64,000 nucleotides of DNA from Tipula vernalis. Its lineage: Eukaryota > Arthropoda > Insecta > Diptera > Tipulidae. Each line of letters starts with the position of its first letter. Position 1 is the stretch's first letter. The position numbers were made by a program, and so were the translations under genes. The stretch is from assembly GCA_958295665.1 (NCBI GenBank), contig OY282560.1, forward strand, positions 190,900,061 through 190,964,060, read 5' to 3'. The notes under the pieces are model-generated. The model made no database searches and was not told the origin of the DNA. It saw nothing but the letters and a program-made list of their open reading frames with translations. Positions 34,143-46,445 of the stretch are shown piece after piece.

Positions 34143-36900
34143 TCAAAAATTGTTTACAAATATTTTGATAATATAATTATGTTGTATAAAAATGTCTAAG
34201 TTATCCATCCACAATATCGCATCGTCAGTCATCTGATGAATTTCCTCCAATCCGTCTTTCAACCTTCTAAATATGCATTTTTGATAAATGTGAACAATAT
34301 TTTGTATAGGATGTCCACAATCACAGGCAGCTGAAATTTCATGATTGTAACGATTTAATTCAGAATTTGTCACCCCGTGATTTGTTCTAAATCTATTGAC
34401 TAAGGTCCAACGATATCTTAAATTTGTGAATCCAGGGACAACTAATGTTGGATCTTCAATTAAATGCTTGTTGACAAACTCTGATTCTTTGAAAAGTGCC
34501 TTCCAATTGTTATTGATGTCATAGTTGGTTAAGTCTCCCAACTCAGCAATTTTTGTCCAAAAAGGTTTTCTAGAATTCAAATGGTTTTCTATTCTTCTAT
34601 CGATGTCGAAATGAATAGGAAGGTTTAAATTTCTTGTAATTTTTAAATGTTCTTTGTATAATGCTAACTGTCTTCTAAGGTGAGGTGGTTCAATATTGGA
34701 CAATATCGGCAGCCATGGTAATGGTGTTGTTTTAATTGTACCCGAAATAATTCGCATGTAACTATTGAGTTTTGTATCTACATGATTTGTATTGGCACTA
34801 TGTTCCCAGATAGGTGAACAATATTCAGCTGTTGAATACACCAGTGAAATTGCTAATATACGTAACGTTTTAGCATTCGCACCCCATCGAGTTCCAGATA
34901 GGTTTTGGATAATGTTCACACTTGATTGATTTAATCTTTTGTCCAAGTTTTAAACAATGAATTCTAAAAGTTAAAGCTCGATCCAAAGTAACTCCCAAAT
35001 ACATCGGATTCTGATTAAATTTGATTAAAATTCCATCCAATCATCCATGTAAACATTTAAACGAGTATTCGAATGTTGATTTGATAAATGAAAAAATGCA
35101 ACTTCGGTTTTGCTGGGATTCGCCTTCAGTCGCCAATTCTTGTAATAATCATTTAGTTAATCCAAATCCAATGTCAAAATACGCTCTGCATCAACCACCG
35201 CTCTGTGATTGGTAATCTATTGCAAAATCCATGCCATGAAATTGGTAATCTATTGCCAAATCATCAGCGTATAGAAACTTTCTAGATTTTGTTTCTGGCA
35301 AATCAGATGTATATACATTGAATAAAACAGGAGCAAAAACTGAACCTTGTGGCAATCCATTATTCACACATCGAATTGTACTTTTCTGATTTCCCAAATG
35401 TACAACAAATTTTCGATTCGATAACAAAGCAGAGATCATGTTTAAAGTTTTTGAACATTTTAAAATCTTACTTAATTTCAACATCAATCCTTTCTTCCAA
35501 ATCGTATCATATGCTGCACTTAGATCCACGAAAGCAACAGCTGTTTGTAATTTGTCTTGGAATCTTGCTTCAGTATGTGTTACCAAAGACAAAACTTGAT
35601 CACAACAATTTCTTCCTGGACGAAAACCGGCTTGATAATTTGGAATATTTTCAATAAGTGTTGGAAAATTTTATAACCAAAATGCACAACAAAGATATCG
35701 GCCTAGAATTTTCAGGTAGATGTTTGTCCTTTCCAAGTTTTAAAATGGCCGAACTTTTGATAAATTCCAAATCGGAGGAATTTTGCCACGATTATAACAA
35801 TCAGAATAAAATTTTGCCAACCAATTACGGGCGTTTTTTGATAAATTAATAAAAAATTCGGGAAACACCTCATCCACTCCACTAGCTTTGCTTGGTTTTA
35901 GATATGCTAGTACACTATTAATTTCATTAAAAGATACTGACGAAGCCAATGGAAAATCCGTAATTAATTTCTTTGATCTTCTCCATTTATTTTGAACGTT
36001 TCGAAATTTATTTTTGGGTATACGACATTTTGAATTTTTGACTAATCTTGGACGCAACATCCTTCGGATGTACTGTTGTTATGTTAACACCATTTTTATT
36101 ACTAGAATCACCACTTTTCTTTAGTAAATCACATGCTTTTCTGCTTGAACGTGAAAAATCCATTGTTTCAACTAAATTTATCCATTTCTCAGTACGTTCC
36201 TGATTTAATTCATTAATTAATTCATGTGCAATTTCTTTAGATTCGTTCTCTTGATACAACAACAATAATCTTTCACATTCATCGGACCAATTTGGAATGT
36301 ATGTTCTCCGAAACCCTCTTGGAATAAATCGTTTAGCCGTAGATATTAGGAGTCCCACAAATCTATTATAATTTTCAACAACCGGAGGAATAAATTTATT
36401 ACTTACAGTCCTTACAGCATTTATCTTTAGCATCAAATAATAAGTGTAAACGGTTTCTATTTGCCCAATCAAGTATAAATTCTCTATTCAAATCATCTTC
36501 GGTGTAACCCCACAGGCAATGATGACTATTGAAAGCGCCCATATAAACTGCGGGATGATTAAATACTGGTAATGGTGTTGACCAAGAAGAGCCAGGAGGT
36601 TTATAAACATTTAAAATTTTCACATTGTTTAATTTGATAACTAGAATTTCAATATTATTAATGTTTGATTTTAATAAATCGGAACAATCGTCACATAAAT
36701 CACTTCTTATAAATTTCGCAATTCCATAATGTTCATGATGAATAGAATCAATGTACGAAAATTAATTTATTAAACCGCAATTCAAAAGTTAAAAATCATC
36801 TTTCATATGGGTTTCCTGTAGAAGCAAAACATCACGTTTATTGGTGTGAAGAAATCTTGACAAATATTCAACTTTCGTTTTTGTTAATCCTTCAACATTT
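34143..36900 (-). pseudogene. LINE A ORF2 (endonuclease-RT), main part
   Basis: Minus-strand order: endonuclease (from 36900: NVEGLTKTKVEYLSRFL, KRDVLLLQETH, then NSHHCLWGY), linker (36472-36008), RT start (36060-35740: NSVLAYLKPSKASGVDEV), RT core (35592-35191: AVAFVDLSAAYDTIW, NNGLPQGSVFAPVLFN, RKFLYADDLAIDY) and C-terminus (34946-34143: TPLPWLPILSNIEPPHLRRQ). At least four frameshifts or stops separate these. A small tandem duplication lies just after YADD (AIDYQ twice). In life such proteins nick DNA and prime reverse transcription on it. It is a Jockey/I-group LINE; I cannot fix the clade. The first codons of the endonuclease lie beyond LINE B at 41.63 kb. Confidence 0.9.
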
Positions 36901-37143
36901 CCCGTGTGGGGTTATGCTGTGCCGGGTGGTGGATAGGGGAAGCCCGCCAGATATGGCATGTGCCGGGGAAATCAAATACCTGGTGCGGACCAAAAACTAG
37001 CTCACCCAAGCTAAGGTGGAACTGCATATGTTGAAAGCTGCATGGCTAAGTGGAGGCTTAGTCGCTAATATGCGACTCCAAATTAGGCGCCATTTGGTTT
37101 TAAACCCGTAGCTTTCCTATGATAATGCAGAGCTCTGTCTTCG

Positions 37144-38683
37144 GTGACCGTTATTTCTCGTGCAACTCGTGGGAATAAAAATGGATACAAAACAAAATAT
37201 GCCAACAAATATGGATGGTGGCGCTCCTCAAGCGTCACAAATAGCGGAACAGCCATTGCGGCTCCCAAACCCCACGCGGATGAAAGCGGCACTAACGTAC
37301 CAGTAGAAGGAAGCCAACACATGTCTAGTTTTGACGGTAATCGGACATTGTTTGATGGACCAAGCATCTTTCGAAGAAGCAGTATCGTGCAAAGGTCATC
37401 GCCTCCTCTATCACTGCAGAGTACTGTACCAAGGGATGCTGGACACTTAAAAGTACCAACAGAGGAAGAAAAAAACGCAGCACTACAGACGGAGGACAAT
37501 GCCACAGTCATTGCCCCTATTATTATGCAGATGAAAGATGAAGATCAACAGCTGCAGGTTTGTAAAGACGCTATTTCGGCAATGAAACGGGCAACGCATA
37601 AACAGAGAAATATTAGCATAGACGTCAAAAACGGTCTATGTAAGCTAGAAGAAGCCATAGACATACTTTCTATGCTTAAAAGGAAACGTTGGAGGGACTA
37701 TCGAAGGGACAGCCAGACGGAGTCCCTGACATCCGTGGATACCGTGGGTACTTTCTACCGTGAACATTAACAGAAGACGAGCATCCTCTATTTCGACAAA
37801 AAAACGGGAAGAGAAGAAAAATAAACAAGAGAATAAAGGAAACCCAGAAGGGGATGGTCCGGACAGCGAAAAAAGAAAAGAGAAAGGGGAGGAGTTAGAA
37901 CTGTGGAAAAAACACCAGCCAAAAAGAAAAGACGAAGAAATAGACCGCGGAAACCCAAAATAAAACCGGAGGACCTACTGATTAAAACCGGAAAGGATCA
38001 AACTTATGCACAAGTGCTGGGTACGATAAGAGATAAGGTTAACCCGGAGGCTTCGGATACAGAAATCAAATCTGGACACCGTACCAGGATAAGCGATGTC
38101 CTCTTGGAATTTGGCGCAAATACGGGAAATAAGGAAACCTTCTGCGAGGCATTGAGAGGTGCCCTGGGAGAGACGGCAACAGTGAGAAGCCTGGAACCTA
38201 AAATCACCCTCGAAATCAGGGACCTTTACTGTTTGTCCACTAAAGATAGGCAGCCATCCAGATAGATCTTAAAGATTTCTCTGGGGAGCTGAAGGTGTCA
38301 GTTACAAAGACAAACTCGAAGGAACAACGGATGGCCTTCGTGGAGATCAATGCACGAGAAGCACATGAGCTTCTTAAGATAGGCCGTATAAAAATAGGAT
38401 GGCTATACTGCAGGATAGTGTGCAAAACTGTAGTTATAAGGTGTTATGCTTGCTTTGGCTTTGGTCATCACCAGGCGACCTGCAACGGACCCAACAGGAA
38501 GGAACAGGGCATATGTATCCTATGTGGCGAGAAAGGCATATCAAGAAAAACTGTCAGTCAGACCCAAAGTGTTTTCTCTGCGCCGAGCATCCAATTGGGC
38601 CCGAACAACTAAAACACGTACCCGGGTCAGGGGCTTGCAAAATCTTTAAGCAGGCCCTTGATAAAGCAAGAAACAGAAGCTAG
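37144..38683 (+). pseudogene. LINE B ORF1 (gag-like, CCHC zinc knuckles), frameshifted
   Basis: The first 208 codons (37144-37770) are polar, with a basic C-terminal stretch. After a frame change comes a Lys/Glu-rich block, then from 37903 KTPAKKKRRRNRPRKPKIKP and a folded segment (TYAQVLGTIRDKVNPEAS, VLLEFGANTGNKETFCEAL) as in R1-type ORF1 proteins. At 38430-38640 are three zinc knuckles. CYACFGFGHHQATC is intact, CILCGEKG...CQ is split by a frameshift, and CFLCAEH...GAC is in the last frame. ORF1 proteins of this kind bind element RNA. At least three frame breaks make it a pseudogene. Confidence 0.9.
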
Positions 38684-38686
38684 AAG

Positions 38687-41386
38687 TGAAGGTTTTTCAG
38701 GGTAACCTTCATAGAAGTTAGATAGCGGATGCCTTGCTGGATCAACTGAGGCTAGACATAGGCGCAAACCTCTTGATTGTTAGTGAGCAATATCGTAATA
38801 GAGCGGAACCCGAATGGTACTCTGATAACCTTGGTACAGCTGCCATCTGGACCCCGTACCCGATTACAGTCGACGATCATGGAGCTGAGGAGGGTTTCGT
38901 ATGGGTTAAAATCCAATCTGTTATATACGTGAGTTGCTATTTTACCCCAAACGAGCCGATGGACGATTTCCAAGCTAAAGTTGATGTATTAGAAGATAAA
39001 CCACGTGAACTGAATGGTGCGCTCGTTATTGCCGGAGACTTCAATGCAAGAGCATTGGATTGGGGCATGAACACTACGAACCCAAGAGGACGGTATATTC
39101 TGGATATGGCGACTAGGGTAGGACTCACAGTGATGAACGAAGGTGGCGTATCGACGTTCAGAAGGCCGGGCCATGCTGAAACGATTCCCGATATCACTCT
39201 GGTATCTGATATGATGGCACTGAACGTCACGGGATGGAGGGTAATAGAGGATTACACTGGTAGTGACCACCAATATATCGTCTATAATGTACGGGGTGGA
39301 TTGCGAGAACTTGTTGAATGAAGTTAATAAATCAAGCGTGTAATGCGTCTATGCCAAAAAGACGAGGCACAACGGGGAAAAAGACCGCGGTTTATTGGTG
39401 GTCTGACGAGATAGCGAATCTCAGGAAGCATTGCCTACATCTTAAACGCCTAGTCACTAGAGCAAGAAGAAGAGACCGATTCGCGGGAGAACCGGAACAT
39501 GAGGATTATCGACTGGCGAGAAGAGCGCTTAAATTCGAAATAAATAGAAGTAAGCGCCTGAAATGGTAGAGCCTGAAACGGGACGTGGACAAGGGCCCCT
39601 GGGGCTTGGGTTACAAAATTGTGATGAGCAAACTTGGATCTCAGGCGCCCAGCCTTGTAATAGATACACCACAATTGTGGCATATTGTAAACTCCCTTTT
39701 CCCGAGTCACACAAGCGACGATCGGCCACATTGCCCCGATAAACCAGAGAAAATACCAGCGTTCACGGTAGAAGAGATTCAGCAAGCCGCCGCCTCTCTC
39801 CGCAATAAGAAAGCGCCTGGCCCAGACTGGGTCCCCATGGAAGTGCTGAAGGTAATCGCTCGATCAGAACTTAAGATACTTTTAAACATGTATAACCACT
39901 GCCTTGAGGAAGCGGTTTTCCCTAAGGCATGAAAAAGCTAGCGGTTGGTGCTCATTAGCAAAAGGAAAGGCAACCCTACCTCCCCATGAGCATATAGACC
40001 CTTGTGCATGCTTGATACAGCAGAAAAATTATTGGAACGCTTACTTAAGTCGCGGATCTCTGCAGCAATTCAAGCTGCAGGAGATCTCCCTGATAAACAG
40101 TATGGCTTCAGTATGGCGCAACAAGGGAATCATCATTCGAGGAAAATAGTGTTGCTTGCCACGTTGGATGTGAAGAATGCGTTCAACTCCGCGAGATGGG
40201 CGGACATGTTGTCAGCGTTAACAAGTGACTTTCATATGCCAGACTACCTTCTGCGAATAATGCCTAGCTACCTTCAAGATAGAAGGCTTATGTTTGAAAC
40301 CATGGAGGGCAAATGTAGCAAAGAGATCACGAGAGGTGCTGCTTAAGGGTCCATTCTAGGTCCCGATTTGTGGAACGCATCATATTACGGCATATTGCGA
40401 ATGGAAATGCCAGATGACACCTTCATGGTGTGGTATGCAGATGATATAGCGGCAGTAATGATCGCTCGAAATATAGAGGATGTACAGCGTAAGCTCAACC
40501 AGGTCATGCGCAGAGCAGAATCGTGGTTAAGCAGCCGTAGTTTAGCCCTAGCAACGGAAAAAACAGAGCTTGTGCTGCTTACGAGACGACACATAGCGAC
40601 CGATGTACTGTTCGAGGTGGCAAACCAGCAGTTACGGTCTAACACAGCAATTAAGTACCTGGGGGTCTACCTGGACACAAAAGGAAATTTTGGAGAACAA
40701 ATCAGGCATTCTGCAGAGAAATCAAACAAAGTCTCTTTTGCTCTGAGAAGGCAGGCTGATGACGAATGTCAAAGACGGATAAATATATCAAAGACGGATA
40801 AATATAGGAAAGTAATGGCGACTGTACAGCGTTGTGGGGCACTCAGAATCTGTAGTTCCTACAGAACGGTATCGGAACCGGCTGTTATGGTCATTGCGGG
40901 TGTTATCCCTATCGACCTAATGGCTGAAGAAAGAAAAAAGATCTACGACATCAAGGACGACCTTAACAGTGAAGAAGCAAGAAGTGTGGCTAGAGGATGT
41001 ACCATGCTGTGCTGGCAAGAGAGGTGGCAAACAGAGGGCCGTGGAAGTTGGACTGCAAGGCTGATAAGAAGCCTGGCCGAGTGGATAGAGAGGTGAAACA
41101 TGGTGAAACAAATTATTTCCTCACCCAATTCCTCACAGGCCATGAGTATTTCTGCAAATATTTGTTCACGATGAAGAAGGTGGAAAACCCGTCATGCATT
41201 TATGGGGATGCAGGCCTTGATGACGCGCAACACACATTCTTTACATGCGAGAAGTGGAAACGTGAGAGAGAAGAACTTCAAAGGAAAATCGACAACGCAA
41301 CGCCCGATAATATCGTTAACATGATGCTCAGGACGGAGTCGAATTGTAATCTAGTGGCCCAGTATGTGGAACTGATCCTACGGTGA
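38687..41386 (+). pseudogene. LINE B ORF2 (endonuclease-reverse transcriptase, R1 clade), inactivated
   Basis: The endonuclease (38.69-39.30 kb) has VFQGNLHRS, LVIAGDFNARALDWGM, GVSTFRRPGHAETIPDITL and YTGSDHQY. The RT follows: AAASLRNKKAPGPDWVPMEV, LATLDVKNAFNSARW, a GAA-stop-GSILGP box and VWYADDIAAVMIA (40.43 kb), then ALRICSSYRTVSEPAVMVIA and VIPIDLMAEERK. The C-terminus has LTQFLTGHEYFCKYL and a CCHC-like tail (CIYG...HTFFTCEKW). In-frame stops include TAG near 38.72 and 39.57 kb, TGA near 39.93 kb (in a W-K block) and TAA near 40.34 kb (in place of the Gln codon of AAQGS). Several are single transitions. Frameshifts occur near 40.0 and 41.05 kb. Dead copy. Confidence 0.93.
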
Positions 41387-41630
41387 AAGAAAACAGCAAT
41401 GGTTAACCACCAGCGAAGATAGAAGTGAAATTAGTGAAATTATAAAAATTATAAATATGGGAGGGCTATGTGGGCAAAATACGAGACACCATCCCAATGT
41501 AATACGAAAAGTAGTTTCAGGATGAATTTGTGTCTGAAATAGAGGAGGGTTTTAGTGGGTGAGAGTCCCACACACCGTGCATAATGCATTTTCCTCCTCT
41601 ACATAAAAAAAAAAAAATCATTCAACATTT

Positions 41631-41760
41631 ATTTGACATATTTTAATAACAGCGCCGACGGTACGACATTGTGGTTGATAATCTTCTTCTTCAACTTCGT
41701 CATTATCAATACTTGTTTCACCGGGAGATTCATAACAAATACCGGTTAACCTTAAAGGTT
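41631..41760 (-). pseudogene. LINE A, start of endonuclease (separated by LINE B)
   Basis: On the minus strand an open frame reads ICYESPGETSIDNDEVEEED, followed within 20 codons by AVIKICQIN, which joins NVEGLTKTK on the other side of LINE B. IKICQINVEG is the usual opening of a LINE apurinic-type endonuclease. The acidic stretch upstream is a linker or the end of an upstream frame. Confidence 0.85.
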
Positions 41761-42261
41761 ATTAGAACCACATAGGCATTTAAAAAAAAAATAATATTTA
41801 ATTTAAAAATTTACACAATTCAAAAAAAAATTACGGAAGAAAATAAATATTTAACCATTTTTTTTTGACAGTTGGCCTGTTTTTATTTTGTTTATACAAA
41901 AATATAACAAATGATAAGACCTATATAGAAAACAAAGTATAATATTTGCTATATGGTATATGAAAATGGAATCAAAAAGGCTTTGCTATTTTACAGTTGG
42001 GATGAAATGGAACACCAATTTCTGGCAAATCTATCTTTTTATTTTTTTTAAATTTTTGGAAACATTTTGATAAAGTAGGTTTTTGTAAACCTTACACTTT
42101 TTAAAATATTTACAAAACAAATTTTCTGGACCAAGTGAGTGGCCACTTCCGGTTAGCCGATTTGGAGTAGAATTCACTAGGACCTCCCAATTAATCAAAA
42201 AAGCTTAAATCTGAAGTATCAGTTCGATTGGTTGAACCATCTGGGCTATAGAGAGGACATG
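41761..42261. other. Non-coding; relative of the 12.2-12.4 kb foldback arm
   Basis: GGAAACATTTTG, TTTGTAAACCT and CACTTCCGGTTAGCCGATTTG near 42.06-42.16 kb parallel GGAAACATTTTG, TCTGTAAACCT and CATTTCCGGTTGGCTAATTTG near 12.29-12.37 kb. This suggests a partial copy of the same element family next to the octamer array. No gene. Confidence 0.5.
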
Positions 42262-42920
42262 AACTGACAGACTAATAGACTGACAGACTGACAGACTGAC
42301 AGACTGACAGACTGACAGACTGACAGACTGACAGACTGACAGACTGACAGACTGACAGACTGACAGACTGACAGACTGACAGACTGACAGACTGACAGAC
42401 TGACAGACTGACAGACTGACAGACTGACAGACTGACAGACTGACAGACTGACAGACTGACAGACTGACAGACTGACAGACTGACAGACTGACAGACTGAC
42501 AGACTGACAGACTGACAGACTGACAGACTGACAGACTGACAGACTGACAGACTGACCGACTGACAGACTGACAGACTAACAGACTGACAGACTGACAGAC
42601 TGACAGACTGACAGACTGACAGACTGACAGACTGACAGACTGACAGACTGACAGACTGACAGACTGACAGACTGACAGACTGACAGACTGACAGACTGAC
42701 AGACTGACAGACTGACAGACTGACAGACTGACAGACTGACAGACTGACAGACTGACAGACTGACAGACTGACAGACTGACAGACTGACAGACTGACAGAC
42801 TGACAGACTGACAGACTGACAGACTGACAGACTGACAGACTGACAGACTGACAGACTGACAGACTGACAGACTGACAGACTGACAGACTGACAGACTGAC
42901 AGACTGACAGACTAACAGAC
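42262..42920. repeat. (ACTGACAG)n octanucleotide array, ~82 units
   Basis: About 660 bp of the 8-bp unit ACTGACAG with only a handful of substitutions (near 42271, 42557, 42578 and 42914). Because 8 is not a multiple of 3, all frames on a strand read the same eight-residue cycle. On the minus strand no stop arises, which explains the long Leu/Ser/Val/Cys/Gln frames. They are not genes. Confidence 0.98.
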
Positions 42921-45900
42921 ACACACCATTTCGAAACCCACTTTTTTAGACTCAGGGGACCTCAAAACAGATAAATCTCTAAAAATCTCAAGGTCCAAAA
43001 TTTTCAATATAATCGAATTTTAAACGTTGTGTACATTGTCGATGCCAAATAACAATACCAAGTACTAAGTACTAAACACATTAGATTTTGACAGCTAAGT
43101 AGATTACTTGGCGTAATCTGAAAATATCTTGAGTATTTTGGTATACCCAAGCAGTTCTTCTAGCAAAATCTGGAGTTGTATGTAGTTTAAATGCGACATA
43201 TTACGTAACTTCTAAAGAGTAACCAAAATTGATTTTTTTATTTCAAGTTTTTAGTGAAACGATTTAAAAATAGATCTAGTAATATCTTCCCAATATAACT
43301 AACAATTTCACATCTATAAATACTTCACTTAGACATATTAAAGTGGATATTCAAAAACGTTGACTATATCTTCCGGCATCAAAACAATTTGACTTAACAA
43401 CAGACACAATAATGGCCAACAACCATAGAGCAATGAAAACTTTACTATATACATACAACTGTTTATTATTTCCCATTCAAAAAGAACCGCCGAAAAATTC
43501 AATTAAAATACAACAAATACAAAGTTCCTACGTCACAAAACTTTCTTTTAAGCTTTCCATTTTTAACTAAAAAAAAATATTCTTTTATTATTTGTCTCAA
43601 AGTCATTCAAAACTGTTTGGAACAGACAGACGAAAATCTTAATTTTTCCAACTTTTCTTTTCGTTATTTCCCATTTTATTATTATTATTTTTTTTTTGTG
43701 ATGTTATAATTTAGGTCAAAAGTTAAAAATAATAAAACCGTTGCATATTATTAAAATAATTTCACCCTTAATTCCTGACCTTTATTATTTACAAAACAAA
43801 AACAAAAATCTCTTTCCATCTCATTTCCGCGATTTTCATTAATTTCTTCTTCGTCTGAACGTTTTATTTTATTTATTTTTACGTTTTTAATGAATGAACT
43901 TGAAATAATCGCAGTACTAAGAAGAAGAAGAAGAAGACAAAAACTCGGGCGTTGAACGAATAATTACCCCATGACTTCCTTCTTTTTTTTTTTTTTTTAA
44001 TTTGTAGTGGTTGTTCTATTTGGCTGATGATGAGTATAAAGTAGGGGAAAAAGTACTGTGGGTATTTTCCTGAGAAACGCAAAAAAAAACTCAATTTCTG
44101 TTTTGTTTTTGTATTTACATAAGAAACTTATTTAAACAGAAAAACAAGTGGAAAAAATTAAATTTTCATTTTCATTTTCATCGTGAAGCAAAACAAAAAA
44201 AAAAAAAAAATATTTTAATCAACGAGCGAGAGTAAATGAAAAATATAAATATTTTTTTTTTTGTGTTGAAGTTGGTATGAGGAAAAACGGAAAGAAAATT
44301 TTCTTGTAAATTTATTTATTTATTTTGCTTTTTTTTTTTTTAATACAACTAAATTGTTGTTGGAATTTTAATGAGAAACCTTGAAAGAGTTCTTTACGTA
44401 CGTACTACGATAAATTTTTTATGTTTGCCGCTCGAAAAGAAAACAATAAAGTAGAAGACTGCTAAAAAGTAACATAAAAATGAAAATTAATTTTAGTATC
44501 CCAGGTCAAGGAATTAATTGTTTAAGTCTCGTTTTCAATTTTAATGAATACAACAAAAATAAAAATGGGGAAAAAAGTTGGTTGTGAAAACGATGAGACG
44601 TGAATGAAAAATTGGGTTAATGGGTTTATATGGTAATGCTTTGGATAAATAATGCTTTATACGTTGGTGTCGCTTAAAGATTTTAAAACGATATGGTATG
44701 TTTCCTATATCTATTTAGGGACTAGCACTTAAGTAAATTGATATACCCACCCACTACATTTCCGTATAAATGGTTTTTCGAATAATATTCAAAATCAAAC
44801 ATTGTGTTACGATTACGACCACCCAAACAGTAAACAGATGCAATAAACTGAGCGTATCTGTGGAATATCGTTATAAAACGTGATCTTTTATACAGCGTTA
44901 TGTAATAACTTTAGCCAAAATTATGTACATATATACAGGATTTCCATTATCATATTACAATGTAAAAACCTCTCCATAGTAACCTTCAAACGAAGCGTAA
45001 CAAAAAAATTCATTTCAGTATATTTTATGACATCAATTTCATTTCAAATATTAATCTCATTCTTCACAACCCACTCCCCGTTACCCGACAAGGTTCCATA
45101 ACAAATTTTCCTTAAACAAAAATTTTATTTCGCATCATCCAAATATATATACCGAACAGAAGAAAATTATACACACATACACACGCACCCATGTAAAAAA
45201 AAAAAAAGGAAATCCATTTTGTTGTGTACCCTCCCCTTTATCCATACTTGTTTTCGTATATATTTTCTCGTGCAATTTCTTAAAACTTAAATAAGGGTTA
45301 CCAGATGTATGTCAAAATAAACTTGGTTCTTCGTATCTAAATATCTAAATATGTATAGCAGTACGATATGGATAAAAAAAAAAATTAAAATTTATTATCG
45401 AAATATGATAATACACGGAAAATATATAAAATGTTGCTGACAATAAAAAATATGGATAGTCATTTTCATACATATACATACTCTGTTTTCTGGGATGTGT
45501 CAAGAAAATTTTGTACGAAATAAAAAAAAATTGAAAATTATGATGATGGCTTTTCGTATTGCACAGTGTTCGCCGGAATATTTTATTGTTGTTTTTGCTG
45601 TTGTATTTTACCATAAATGAAAATTATAGAAGTTTTATATTACATTAAAACGGTTTGTATTTTTTTTTTGTTGCGGTTCAAGTTTAGCAAAAATTTCTGT
45701 TGATGGAAAACCAAATGGGAGTCTTAAATTCCCAAAACTAAATTACTACTTTTGAAATTTTCTATTCGATCCTATACATACATATTATTACAACCATAAA
45801 TGATATAAAATTATTTATGATTAATGATTTGGTAAATAAAATAAAAAAATGAAATATCGGAAAATGACTAAATAAAAAAATATTTTTAGTTGATTCGGAA

Positions 45901-46441
45901 AATTAATTTTCATTTGATTACACAGTGTATTTCTTATTATGTTTCATGTGCGCTGCTGAAAAATTGATTTTTTTTTTGTTATTATCTGTTTAGGGGTGAC
46001 GAGTTTATTTTTTTTGCTATTTGGAATACATTAACCTTTCGTAGAACATTGTTTGTGCTTGAGCGGTTAAGAATATCAATGTAAAAGTTGTGGAATACTC
46101 AGTAATTGACTAACAAAAAATTTTGAAAAATCCGTAACTGCATAGATGCACGGCTTTGGTTCCCTCATAATAAATATTTGCTACAAAATTTGGATAAATG
46201 GAGTGGATCATTGGATAAAAATAATCAATTTACAATTCATTTGAAAAATTAACAAAATTCTTGATTTCCTAATGTATATTATTTGGAATTTCCAAAAGAG
46301 GGAATTAACGGAACAGACATTCGATAGGCCTTAGCCTGTATCACAAACATTTTTAGATTTTAAAGAATCAGATTTAAAATATGATTAATATGACAGTACA
46401 AAATTTGAGGAGTTGTTCGAGTTTTTCAAAATCACCTTACT
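42921..46441. other. 3.5-kb gene-free AT-rich region
   Basis: No gene recognised. 43.4-46.0 kb is dominated by A/T homopolymer runs and ATGAAAAT/ATTTTCAT words, like 6.7-8.5 and 21.0-22.3 kb. Short GAAGAAGAAG (43.92 kb) and ATTTTCATTTTCATTTTCAT (44.16 kb) runs are present. Confidence 0.55.
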
Positions 46442-46445
46442 ATAT

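Larger units (their letters stand above)
36901..41620 (+). mobile_element. LINE B: near full-length R1-clade element nested in LINE A
   Basis: Flanked by a perfect 10-bp target duplication TTCAACATTT (36891-36900 and 41621-41630), with a poly-A run (41604-41617) at its 3' end. It has a 5' UTR of ~240 bp, ORF1 with three CCHC knuckles, ORF2 with endonuclease, RT and C-terminal zinc motif, and a ~230-bp 3' UTR. GC content is well above the flanks. Removing it restores the LINE A endonuclease frame (ICQINVEGLTKTK across the site). Confidence 0.95.

Noticed and set aside
37083..37511. 142-codon minus frame
   Set aside because: Shadow of LINE B ORF1 on the opposite strand.
42262..42920. CRISPR-like array
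   Set aside because: Contiguous 8-bp units without spacers, in an insect genome.
42205..42924. Long minus-strand open frames rich in Leu-Ser-Val-Cys-Gln
   Set aside because: They are translations of the ACTGACAG octamer array, which has no stop on that strand.
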